Shown here in pieces: positions 1-5,784 of a stretch of DNA of 5,797 nucleotides. How positions within the stretch are numbered: the stretch's first letter is position 1; each line of letters begins with the position of its first letter. The translations under genes and the position numbers were made by a program. Under the pieces are notes generated by a model, which made no database searches, was not told where the DNA came from, and saw only the letters and a list, made by a program, of their open reading frames with translations. Location of the stretch: the NCBI GenBank assembly GCA_003513015.1, contig DOTA01000243.1:1-5797 (forward strand). The letters are read 5' to 3'. The DNA is from Chloroflexota bacterium (lineage in GTDB: Bacteria; Chloroflexota; Anaerolineae; Anaerolineales; UBA11858).

Positions 1-427
1 CTGGATTCACGAAGGCGTGACCGGCATCCCCACCACGCCCCAAACTTTACTGGATCAATCTGAACGGGTCTACAACTTCCAAAAAGTGTTCGCCCTGCGC
101 CAGGGGCGCGTGGGCCGCCAGCACGATTATCCCCCCTACCGGGCGATGGGGCCGGTCACCGCGGTGGAGTACGAATCCCGCGCCGAGCGTTACGACAATC
201 AACTACGCGACCTGATTGGCATCGACCCCGAAAACTTGACCACCGAGGAGAAGATGGCCCATCTCCGCAAGTACCGCGAAGATCAATACGAAAGATTGCT
301 GGATGCGGTCTACAAGCGCCGCGGCTGGGATGAGAACAGCATTCCCTCTGCAGAGAAAATGCGCGCGTTGGGCATGGGTCTGCCCGAGGTGCTGGCAGTG
401 ATCGAGTGGGCGCTGAAACAAGTTTGA
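1..427 (+). CDS. aor: Aldehyde:ferredoxin oxidoreductase, C-terminal part (5' end outside window)
   Basis: This is the last 141 residues of a tungsten-pterin aldehyde:ferredoxin oxidoreductase family protein; the frame is open to the left edge from base 2 and ends at TGA 425-427. Members oxidise aldehydes to carboxylic acids in the cytoplasm, passing electrons to ferredoxin. What is seen is the family's typical C-terminal helical domain: an ERVYNFQKVFALRQG segment, then DYPPYRAMGPVT, EYESRAERYD, and the closing LRKYREDQYERLLDAVYKRR-GW block followed by a LGLPEV-type tail. The Fe4S4-binding and tungstopterin-binding parts would lie upstream, outside the window, so activity cannot be judged. 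The GTG at position 17 is an internal valine codon, not the start. The gene ends 130 bases before the kinase gene, with a hairpin-forming repeat between them. Family assignment is firm; the substrate is unknown. Confidence 0.9.
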   Translation, partial: WIHEGVTGIPTTPQTLLDQSERVYNFQKVFALRQGRVGRQHDYPPYRAMGPVTAVEYESRAERYDNQLRDLIGIDPENLTTEEKMAHLRKYREDQYERLLDAVYKRRGWDENSIPSAEKMRALGMGLPEVLAVIEWALKQV

Positions 428-477
428 TTCGTAATGCGTAAAAAGCAGTCTCGCTGAAAAATCGAAAAAAATTTCAA

Positions 478-538
478 CACAAAGACACGAAGGCCCAAAG
501 TTCTTCTAAACTTTCTTTGGGTTTTCTTCGTGACTTTG
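478..538. repeat. Imperfect inverted repeat, 'CACAAAGACACGAAGG' type
   Basis: Three nested complementary arms are visible: CAAAG 480-484 with CTTTG 534-538, CACGAAG 486-492 with CTTCGTG 526-532, and CCCAAAG 494-500 with CTTTGGG 515-521, around a loop at 501-514. The flanking CCTTGGTGGTTT at 541-552 matches the usual tail of similar AAAG/CTTTG repeats that I recall as dispersed intergenic elements in many environmental bacterial genomes (from memory, not checked). It lies between the oxidoreductase and kinase genes and covers the GTG at 530, which argues against that codon as the kinase start. Function is unknown; an mRNA hairpin or a mobile intergenic repeat is possible. Confidence 0.7.
494..525 (+). 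terminator. Possible intrinsic terminator of the oxidoreductase gene
   Basis: The inner arms of the repeat, CCCAAAG (494-500) and CTTTGGG (515-521), form a 7-bp stem with a 14-base loop followed directly by TTTT (522-525), about 65 bases after the oxidoreductase stop. The U-run is short and the loop is large, so this is weak. The same bases are part of a longer dyad, which may be its real identity. Confidence 0.3.
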
Positions 539-544
539 AGCCTT

Positions 545-549
545 GGTGG
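545..549 (+). promoter_or_regulatory. Shine-Dalgarno-like GGTGG that favours the GTG 557 start
   Basis: GGTGG lies seven bases before GTG 557-559, a normal spacing, whereas neither GTG 530 (inside the inverted repeat) nor ATG 593 has a purine-rich site at a good distance. The caution is that GGTGG also belongs to the tail of the dispersed repeat, so the match could be coincidental. Confidence 0.4.
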
Positions 550-556
550 TTTAAAA

Positions 557-1573
557 GTGAAAAATAACCTAATTATCGATGAAAGTAAATTGATGCGCGC
601 CATCCGAGAAAATTACGGTCTGGAAATAACCGACCTGCAATTCCTGCTGCGCGGCTGGGGCGGGGATTGTTATCGCGCTGATACCCTCGCAGGCACGCCC
701 TGGGTTCTCAAAGTATTTGATCCGGTCGCCCATCAAAATTCCGTGGCCAGTTCGCGGGCTTTTTACCTGCCGCTGATGCACGAACTTCACGACCGCGGGA
801 TTTTGCCCAACATCCCGCATCCCCTGCCCACGCAGGAGGGGGATTTCTCGCTCAAAATCGGCAGCAACGAATTGGTCATTACCAACTTCATCAACGGGAA
901 TGTGGTGGGTTTTGGCAAACTCCCTGACCCGATTGTGGCCCAACTTGCCGGATTGGTGGGCACTTTGCACAATTGCCGCGCACAACTCGAATTTGAGCAG
1001 CCCTTCATCGACCAGTTTGAGATCAGCTTCGAGCACGTTTTGCTGCAATCCTTTGAGATTTTGGCCGCCCTTGATGAAAACGCTACCCCCGGCCAGCTTT
1101 TGCTGCGCCAGACGGTTCTGCCGCGCCAAACCGAGATCGTGACCGCCCTGCAAGAACTCAAAAAATTGCAAGCGGTCGCCCGGGAATCTACCAAACCGAA
1201 AGTGATCTGCCACACCGATTTACACGGCGCCAACCTGATGACCGACGCTGAAGGCCGCCTCTACGTTCTCGATTGGGAGAACGCCCTGATTGCCCCGCCT
1301 GAGCATGACCTAATTTTTTATGCCGGTGAGTCCAACTTTTGGGAGGTTTTCTGGCCTCCGTACGAACGCCAATTCCCGGCGGCAGGCATTGACCCCCAAA
1401 TGCTTAGTTTCTACTTATATCGCCGCGCCCTCGAAGATATTGCCGATTTCATTTTGCGGATTTTACGCGTGCCAGATCGCTTTGAGCGCGATCAGGAAGA
1501 TATCCAATGGATGCTCGAATGCCTAAACGGCATTGAAAACATCGAAACCACCATTTCTGGGCTAACCAATTGA
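557..1573 (+). CDS. Aminoglycoside phosphotransferase (APH)-family small-molecule kinase
   Basis: A 338-residue cytoplasmic kinase of the APH/choline-kinase fold, which transfers ATP phosphate to a hydroxyl of a small molecule. Visible features: a nucleotide-loop region RGWGGDCYR (residues 32-40), the ATP-binding lysine in WVLKVFD (K52), the catalytic loop HTDLHGANLM with D221 as base and N226 as metal ligand, and the metal-binding VLDWEN aspartate D239. After this come APPEHDLIFY and a helical tail with RRALEDIADF, which recalls the spectinomycin-kinase (APH(9)) branch. HTD replaces the commoner HGD, a tolerated variation. The substrate cannot be read from the sequence, so antibiotic resistance should not be assumed. 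Start chosen at GTG 557 (product MKNNLIIDES) because GTG 530 lies in an inverted repeat and would add a repeat-encoded tail; ATG 593 is an alternative. The stop overlaps the convergent methylase gene by 12 bases. Confidence 0.85.
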   Translation: MKNNLIIDESKLMRAIRENYGLEITDLQFLLRGWGGDCYRADTLAGTPWVLKVFDPVAHQNSVASSRAFYLPLMHELHDRGILPNIPHPLPTQEGDFSLKIGSNELVITNFINGNVVGFGKLPDPIVAQLAGLVGTLHNCRAQLEFEQPFIDQFEISFEHVLLQSFEILAALDENATPGQLLLRQTVLPRQTEIVTALQELKKLQAVARESTKPKVICHTDLHGANLMTDAEGRLYVLDWENALIAPPEHDLIFYAGESNFWEVFWPPYERQFPAAGIDPQMLSFYLYRRALEDIADFILRILRVPDRFERDQEDIQWMLECLNGIENIETTISGLTN

Positions 1574-2650
1574 AGCTCGGAAACGCTCGCGCAACGCATC
1601 CAGGCTAATCAATTCCCCGTTTTCTTCCAAAAACCACAAATCCCAGCCATTGCAGGGGGCTTCGTCGGCGTAATGCCGCGCTGCCTGATGAATAGAACCT
1701 TCAAAGCCATCGGCGGTGCGCAGGTGAGCATCGGGTTTGATGAGGGCGCTGCGATGGGCATCGCGCTGGAAATAGAGCTTTTGGCCGGATATCAAATAAC
1801 CGGATTCCAACAAAACGGAGAAAGGAACGCGCCGCGCCGCTTTGCGCCTGCTTCTAATCTCAAAGGTTTTCTCATCGAAGGGGGCTGATTCCGCTTCTTG
1901 AATGCGCTGGCGCGCCAATTGGATGTATTTTTCCTCACGCTCGATTCCGATCCATTGGCGGTGCAAGCGTTTGGCGGCCACCCCGGTGGTGCCGCTGCCA
2001 AAGAACGGATCGAGCACCACATCCCCGGGATGGGTAGAGGCTAGAATCACCCGATAAAGTAGAGCCTCTGGTTTTTGCGTGGAATGGGCTTTCTCTCCGT
2101 TTTCATCTTTCAGACGTTCCGCACCCGTCGCCAGGGGTGTGATCCACCAATCGCTGCGCATTTGTTTATCATCATTCAATCCCTTCATGGCCTGATGGTT
2201 GAAGGTGTAGCGCGCACCCTCGCCGGTGCTGGCCCAGATCAGGGTTTCGTGGGCGTTGGTGAAACGCACACCCCGAAAATTGGGCATGGGGTTAGTTTTG
2301 ACCCAAATTACATCATTGAGCATCCAATATCCCAAATCCTGCATCAGTGCACCTACTCGAAAGATATTATGATACGAGCCGATCACCCAGATCGATCCTG
2401 TGGGTTTAAGCACCCGTTTGCAGGCTGAGAGCCAAGCGCGCGTGAAAACATCATAAGCTGCAAAGGAATCAAATTGATCCCAATCATCGGTGACCGCGTC
2501 CACTTTGGTACGGTTAGGGCGATGGAGTTCATTGCGCAGTTGCAGGTTGTAAGGTGGATCAGCAAAGATGAGATCAACCGAGTTTAACGGCAACCCCTCT
2601 AAAACTTCGATACAGTCACCCTGTAAAATCGTGTTGAGTGGCAAATCCAT
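1562..2650 (-). CDS. ccrM: CcrM-like DNA adenine-N6 methyltransferase (predicted GANTC)
   Basis: A 362-residue beta-class DNA methyltransferase that should transfer a methyl group from SAM to adenine N6. The order of motifs is that of CcrM/HinfI-type enzymes: the catalytic DPPYNLQL (31-38), then a target-region stretch with DDWDQFDSF (55-63), WVIGSYHNIFRVG (88-100), NPMPNFRG and NAHETLIWAS (120-141), MRSDWW (164-169), TQKPEALLYRVI (191-202), and the SAM-binding DPFFGSGTTG (214-223). Residues from about 260 form the extra C-terminal DNA-binding domain characteristic of CcrM, including GSIH and CNGWDLWFLEE. Length matches Caulobacter CcrM (about 358). The ATG at 2650 is chosen because family members begin close to it; the ATG at 2722 would add 24 unrelated, cysteine-containing residues. 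GANTC specificity is inferred from whole-length family resemblance. No cognate HinfI-type endonuclease is recognisable, so it may be a solitary methylase. Confidence 0.92.
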   Translation of the reverse strand: MDLPLNTILQGDCIEVLEGLPLNSVDLIFADPPYNLQLRNELHRPNRTKVDAVTDDWDQFDSFAAYDVFTRAWLSACKRVLKPTGSIWVIGSYHNIFRVGALMQDLGYWMLNDVIWVKTNPMPNFRGVRFTNAHETLIWASTGEGARYTFNHQAMKGLNDDKQMRSDWWITPLATGAERLKDENGEKAHSTQKPEALLYRVILASTHPGDVVLDPFFGSGTTGVAAKRLHRQWIGIEREEKYIQLARQRIQEAESAPFDEKTFEIRSRRKAARRVPFSVLLESGYLISGQKLYFQRDAHRSALIKPDAHLRTADGFEGSIHQAARHYADEAPCNGWDLWFLEENGELISLDALRERFRASIG

Positions 2651-2657
2651 GCGACCT

Positions 2658-2663
2658 ATTATA
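2658..2663 (-). promoter_or_regulatory. Perfect TATAAT -10 box just before the ccrM start
   Basis: Reading the minus strand, TATAAT occupies 2663-2658, with its last base only seven bases before the ATG at 2650. Transcription from it would start at or next to the start codon, giving a leaderless or very short-leader mRNA. The -35 region is poor: TTCCCC at 18-bp spacing (2687-2682) is the best seen. An AGG at 2657-2655 could instead act as a weak Shine-Dalgarno for a longer transcript. Confidence 0.4.
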
Positions 2664-2832
2664 CAAAGGATTGCCTTAGATGGGGAAAATCGACACGGAC
2701 AGGGTTTGGTCACCTTGCCCATATGAGATTATTTGCTCAAGCACCTCTATACAGAGTAACCGAACTTTTACAGGTGTAATGCACTTTCTGTTTTTGGGAA
2801 AGCTGTCCACATTGTGTCCTTCAACCCCGAAC
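2664..2832. other. Noncoding gap between the CoiA-like gene and ccrM
   Basis: This part of the 182-base gap contains no supported gene; the short open frames crossing it on both strands have no recognisable protein features and lack coding character. Only a small CTCT/AGAG dyad (2745-2756) was seen, with no T-run, so there is no convincing terminator. The gap is much larger than the 12-14-base spacings upstream, which suggests ccrM has its own promoter here. No GANTC site occurs in 2640-2850. Confidence 0.5.
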
Positions 2833-3840
2833 TTAAAATCGATCTTTGCAATCTCGGCAAATACACTCGTTGGTCTGGCCAAAATAGGTGACCCAATCGG
2901 TGGTTTCCTGACCACAGAATTTGCAAGTTCCCCGGCGTTCATAGGGTGGGTTGGCAGGCTTCTCACTCGGCTTGGGGAAGATTTCTAGTCGCGAACTCCC
3001 CTGACGGAAGAAATCTTGTGCTTTTTGCCAGCGTTTTGCAGCCACATCCGCTTGAGCTTCGATTTCGGCCCGACTCTTTTGCAAACGATCTGTTTCGCCG
3101 GGATGCACAAATTCGCCGTTGGCGGGAGCTGCCAGTACCTCGCTCAGCGGGTGCTCTAGGCGAGTGCCGCTATATAGCTGTGGCAGGTGGATCACGTTCA
3201 AATTGCGGTACGTGATCAGCATTTCTTGCTCAGAATCTAAATAATGCAGCGAACTCCCCAAATGCTCGAAGTGGGTTTGCCAGGCCTGATCCAATTCCGA
3301 TTTTTGCAGAAAAGCTCTTTCAGTGGTGGTCAAGTACAAGTAGTCTTGCCCAAGCTCCGAATCCATGTGCAACAGATCGGAAATAAAGACCCAATTAACC
3401 TGAACGCCAACCTCGCGAAAGGCAGATTTCAAATTGTGTCTCTCATCCGGTGGCATCCGCCGCTCAAATATGCAATAAGCCGAAGTTAATTTATCTTTTT
3501 CTACCCAACAATCAACATGCCGGGGAAAATTTGGTGCATTCAGACTCTTCTCAACCGTGACAGACTCAGACCCAAATTGGTCGACCAGCCAGTGATAAAG
3601 AACCGCCCTGGCTTGCAACAAAGCGGGGGATTCCTTCTCGAAGGGGCAGTTTTGCAGATGCTTGTGGGCGAAATGCCAGCTTTTGGTTTCCCCAGCCCGC
3701 ACCCGAACAGGTTGATTGCAACCGGGGCAAACCAATTTATCTTGTTGATCCAGTGAACGCAAATAAGCGATCTGTTGCCGCCAGCGCACATCGAGGATGA
3801 TGATCTCTTGATTGCTGGGGAAGTGCAACGCCTTGTACAT
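2833..3840 (-). CDS. CoiA-like protein with N-terminal zinc finger, nuclease-type core and C-terminal zinc ribbon
   Basis: A 335-residue protein resembling the competence protein CoiA family, which in naturally transformable bacteria promotes processing of incoming DNA. Residues 36-65 are the family's N-terminal finger: CPGC (38-41), a basic RVRAGE stretch, then WHFAH (55-59) and C65. A helix with ESPALLQAR..LYHWL (70-85), VEKSL (E97), RHVD (D110) and IFERR (E126) occupies the place of the PD-(D/E)XK nuclease core; the last position departs from the usual E-x-Q/K, so catalysis is uncertain. The middle (about 150-300) is not recognised. The end carries a second zinc-ribbon pattern, CKFC (306-309) and CICRDC (326-331). 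ATG 3840 has a good site (AAGGGTGG) six bases upstream. It begins 12 bases after the stop of the upstream PD-(D/E)XK-like gene and is surely co-transcribed with it. No competence genes are visible nearby. Confidence 0.75.
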   Translation of the reverse strand: MYKALHFPSNQEIIILDVRWRQQIAYLRSLDQQDKLVCPGCNQPVRVRAGETKSWHFAHKHLQNCPFEKESPALLQARAVLYHWLVDQFGSESVTVEKSLNAPNFPRHVDCWVEKDKLTSAYCIFERRMPPDERHNLKSAFREVGVQVNWVFISDLLHMDSELGQDYLYLTTTERAFLQKSELDQAWQTHFEHLGSSLHYLDSEQEMLITYRNLNVIHLPQLYSGTRLEHPLSEVLAAPANGEFVHPGETDRLQKSRAEIEAQADVAAKRWQKAQDFFRQGSSRLEIFPKPSEKPANPPYERRGTCKFCGQETTDWVTYFGQTNECICRDCKDRF

Positions 3841-3846
3841 CCGAAA

Positions 3847-3854
3847 CCACCCTT
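3847..3854 (-). promoter_or_regulatory. Ribosome-binding site of the CoiA-like gene
   Basis: AAGGGTGG on the minus strand, six bases before ATG 3840. It lies in the 12-base gap and overlaps the TAA stop of the upstream gene (3855-3853), which supports translational coupling and fixes the start. Confidence 0.6.
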
Positions 3855-4533
3855 ATTTGATCCTTCCTACACGGGCATATAGATTCGAGCGCCCGCGTTT
3901 ACCAATCGTTTCGACAACACCCGCTTTGCGCAAACAATAGGCCGCCTGTTGGGAGAGACGGCGTGGAATCTGCAACTCGCGAGCCAGATCCGTAGTTGTG
4001 AATGGCTCAGGCAATCCGGCAGGGATTAGCGCCTGCAAATCAGTTGAGTCCTGAAAGATGTGGCTTTCGACAACCTCCAGCAATTTGCGTTCCTCCGTTA
4101 CCCAGCCGCGCCGCCGCCAACCTTTGTTGCCGTCATAACGCCGGATTTCTTCCTCCCGAATGAGCAGAACTTCCAGAGAAAAATTAGGGCATGCCAAAAG
4201 CTCTGGAAAACTCACCAACTCCTGGCATACTTCAATGACTTGTCCTCGTTTAGGAGATTTTCGCCGCACAGTTGGTGCGTCCTCAATTTGTTTAACAATC
4301 CATTTTTCGTGAGCAATCGGATATACCAGCCGTAAAACATGCTCTTTGGTCAATGTCTTGATTTTTCGTTTGATGCTGGAGAAGTTTCCGGTCTGAATTT
4401 CTACGAAAACACCCTCCTGAATAATATCGATCACGAAGCCGCCCACGGCAACTTCCAGGCAGTCGCCAGGTTGGGCATACCAATGCTTCAGGGCGGCATG
4501 CAACTGTTTTTCATTGAGCAGACCGATGTCCAC
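3853..4533 (-). CDS. Uncharacterised protein: predicted PD-(D/E)XK-like N-terminal domain plus C-terminal winged helix
   Basis: A 226-residue protein with no named family that I recognise, though similar unnamed proteins in Chloroflexota come to mind. The N-terminal part reads like a small restriction-endonuclease fold: a first helix with NEKQLHAALKHWY (7-19), PGD and EV (22-28), a strand ending in D36 (FVIDII), then VEIQTGNF (44-51; E45-x-Q47) and IKRKIKTL (54-61), followed by a LVYPIAHEKWIV strand (69-80). D36/E45/Q47 with K55 or K57 would be the active site. The centre has RRKSPKRG (90-97), NFSLEVLL (117-124) and a basic-aromatic GWRRRGW (138-144). Residues about 175-222 look like a winged helix-turn-helix (PFTTTDLARELQIP..., AAYCLRKAGVV, wing GKRGRSNLY). 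It could bind and cut, or merely bind, DNA or RNA. GTG 4533 is supported by GAGGT six bases upstream. It sits 14 bases after the methyltransferase gene and 12 before the CoiA-like gene. Confidence 0.7.
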   Translation of the reverse strand: MDIGLLNEKQLHAALKHWYAQPGDCLEVAVGGFVIDIIQEGVFVEIQTGNFSSIKRKIKTLTKEHVLRLVYPIAHEKWIVKQIEDAPTVRRKSPKRGQVIEVCQELVSFPELLACPNFSLEVLLIREEEIRRYDGNKGWRRRGWVTEERKLLEVVESHIFQDSTDLQALIPAGLPEPFTTTDLARELQIPRRLSQQAAYCLRKAGVVETIGKRGRSNLYARVGRIK

Positions 4534-4538
4534 GATTA

Positions 4539-4543
4539 ACCTC
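4539..4543 (-). promoter_or_regulatory. Ribosome-binding site deciding the GTG 4533 start
   Basis: GAGGT on the minus strand (4543-4539) lies inside the 14-base gap after the upstream stop (4550-4548), with its GG ending six bases before GTG 4533. No ATG in the first residues competes with it. Confidence 0.6.
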
Positions 4544-4547
4544 GAAC

Positions 4548-5093
4548 TCAGGCCTTCCCGATCAGGTACACATACAACTCCTCAGCCACATCCTCCCGGA
4601 TCAAATTTAAAGCGGGGAAAGTATATTTACGGGACACAATGCGGGTACCTGGAGAGAGTTCATTTCCCAATTTTTCCATCAGCAGCCGATTCGTCTCCCT
4701 TGACAAGTAAACGGTGACCAGGCTGGCAGGGCGCAAATCAACTTTGAATAAATCCGCCCGAATAACCTGCACCTGCCCTTGCAGCCCTTTCAGGCGGATC
4801 AGCACTTTTGTCCAGGCATAACGAATGGGATCGATTTCAACGCCCACTGCCCGCGCCCCAAATTCTTGCGCGGCCAGCCAGAGCAAGCGCCCATCACCGG
4901 ACCCTAAATCGTAAACTACATCCTCGGAACTGATTTCAGCCAATTCCAGCATCCGGCGGGCCGTGCGGCGCGGAGTTGCCACATAAGGCGCGCCTTTCAA
5001 CTCCGTCCACAAAATCGAAACGATCCCCGCGACCGCTAGCAGCAAAACCAGGCAGCCCACAGGGATCAACGACATGAAGGTGTCAATCAACAT
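4548..5093 (-). CDS. Membrane-anchored class I SAM-dependent methyltransferase
   Basis: A 181-residue Rossmann-fold methyltransferase with an N-terminal membrane anchor. A hydrophobic stretch (about residues 8-29, SLIPVGCLVLLLAVAG...) is followed by the linker KGAPYVATP (33-41), typical of this family. SAM binding is shown by VVYDLGSGDGR (59-69, motif I), the acidic residue E86 in AVGVEIDP, and ADLFKVDL near 113-120. A VTVYLSRETNRLL segment and a PGTRIVSRKY strand complete the core. The catalytic part should face the cytoplasm. The substrate is unknown; family relatives are annotated only generically. ATG 5093 overlaps the end of the acyltransferase gene by 11 bases, suggesting translational coupling. 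A GTG at 5147 with GGAG seven bases before it would add 18 residues rich in Ser/Arg and cannot be excluded; ATG 5075 is another option. The pairing with a lipid acyltransferase hints at an envelope role (inference). Confidence 0.82.
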   Translation of the reverse strand: MLIDTFMSLIPVGCLVLLLAVAGIVSILWTELKGAPYVATPRRTARRMLELAEISSEDVVYDLGSGDGRLLWLAAQEFGARAVGVEIDPIRYAWTKVLIRLKGLQGQVQVIRADLFKVDLRPASLVTVYLSRETNRLLMEKLGNELSPGTRIVSRKYTFPALNLIREDVAEELYVYLIGKA

Positions 5094-5784
5094 CTTGGAA
5101 CGAAATGAACTCCGTGGTAGCTTGCGAAAGGTTGGCGTATTCGCCACGATATTGCTCCGGCAGCAAAGCGGAGAGCAAGTACATCATCTCATCGGCCATT
5201 TGCTGGCGCACCGGGCCTTTGATTTTTTTGTCGCCGGCACTCAGGCGGAAAGGCGATCCCACACGCAAATGAAAAGCGGGCCGTCGTAGGTGTTTCCAAT
5301 CCGTTTTATAGTTTTCATGGCCGTAACAGGCCATGGGCATAATGGTGGCTTCGCTCAGATAACCGAGCATCGCAACTCCAGGGTGAGCGCGCTGCAATTG
5401 ACCGCTGCGGCTGCGAGTGCCCTCCGGGGCCATCGCAAAAATCTGCCCGGCCTTGATGCGCTCTACTGCGGCTTTGATAGCGCTCAAATCGGCCTCGCCC
5501 CGTTTTAAGGGAATAGCATCCCAGGTTTCGAAGGTGAAGGCCGTAATGGGGTTATCCCAAAATTCAATTTTGGCGAAACCCGTCAGCGCCCGGGGTTTGA
5601 TATGCTGTAACTGCGTGTAAAGAATTGGCCCTTCCAAAAAATTGACATGGTTGATGAATAGAAGCAGCGGGCCTTTTTCGGGAATTTTTTGGAGATCACT
5701 GGCTTCGATCTTCACAGATGTATGCAGCAAGCTCCAAAGAAATGCGTTGAGCAAGTGTTCCGTGATGGTGTAATGGTAGCCCAT
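5083..5784 (-). CDS. PlsC-type 1-acylglycerol-3-phosphate acyltransferase family protein
   Basis: A 233-residue acyltransferase of the PlsC/LPLAT family, which moves an acyl chain from acyl-ACP or acyl-CoA to a lysophospholipid or related acceptor at the inner face of the membrane. Block I is NHVNFLEG with H46 and E51, so the usual HX4D reads HX4E. Block II is the AIPLKRGEAD segment (90-99), block III APEGTRSRSG (119-128) and block IV the IMPMACYG segment (147-154). Length is normal for the family. No clear transmembrane helix is present beyond a weakly hydrophobic N-terminus (about 10-20), so membrane association may be peripheral. ATG 5784 lies 13 bases from the right edge; the sequence before it is AT-rich without a clear ribosome-binding site, and the frame stays open to the edge, so a longer N-terminus is not excluded. 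It is the first visible gene of the minus-strand operon. Acceptor specificity is unknown. Confidence 0.85.
   Translation of the reverse strand: MGYHYTITEHLLNAFLWSLLHTSVKIEASDLQKIPEKGPLLLFINHVNFLEGPILYTQLQHIKPRALTGFAKIEFWDNPITAFTFETWDAIPLKRGEADLSAIKAAVERIKAGQIFAMAPEGTRSRSGQLQRAHPGVAMLGYLSEATIMPMACYGHENYKTDWKHLRRPAFHLRVGSPFRLSAGDKKIKGPVRQQMADEMMYLLSALLPEQYRGEYANLSQATTEFISFQDVD

Noticed and set aside
530..556. GTG 530 as start of the kinase
   Set aside because: It lies inside an inverted repeat arm, has no good ribosome-binding site, and the added residues are encoded by repeat sequence.
569..1233. Long minus-strand open frames opposite the kinase gene
   Set aside because: They are antisense to a gene with clear kinase motifs, and their translations show no recognisable family features.
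557..1573. Calling the kinase a spectinomycin or other aminoglycoside resistance gene
   Set aside because: Only the fold and catalytic motifs are visible; many APH-family proteins act on other small molecules.
2651..2722. N-terminal extension of the CcrM-like protein to the ATG at 2722
   Set aside because: The 24 added residues have no match to the family pattern, and CcrM proteins start near the ATG at 2650, giving the usual length.
2745..2756. CTCT/AGAG dyad as terminator of the CoiA-like gene
   Set aside because: The stem is only four base pairs and no T-run follows on the minus strand.
2676..2988. Small open frames on both strands in the gap before ccrM and over the end of the CoiA-like gene
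   Set aside because: They overlap a firm gene or noncoding DNA, show no domain or motif, and have no ribosome-binding site worth noting.
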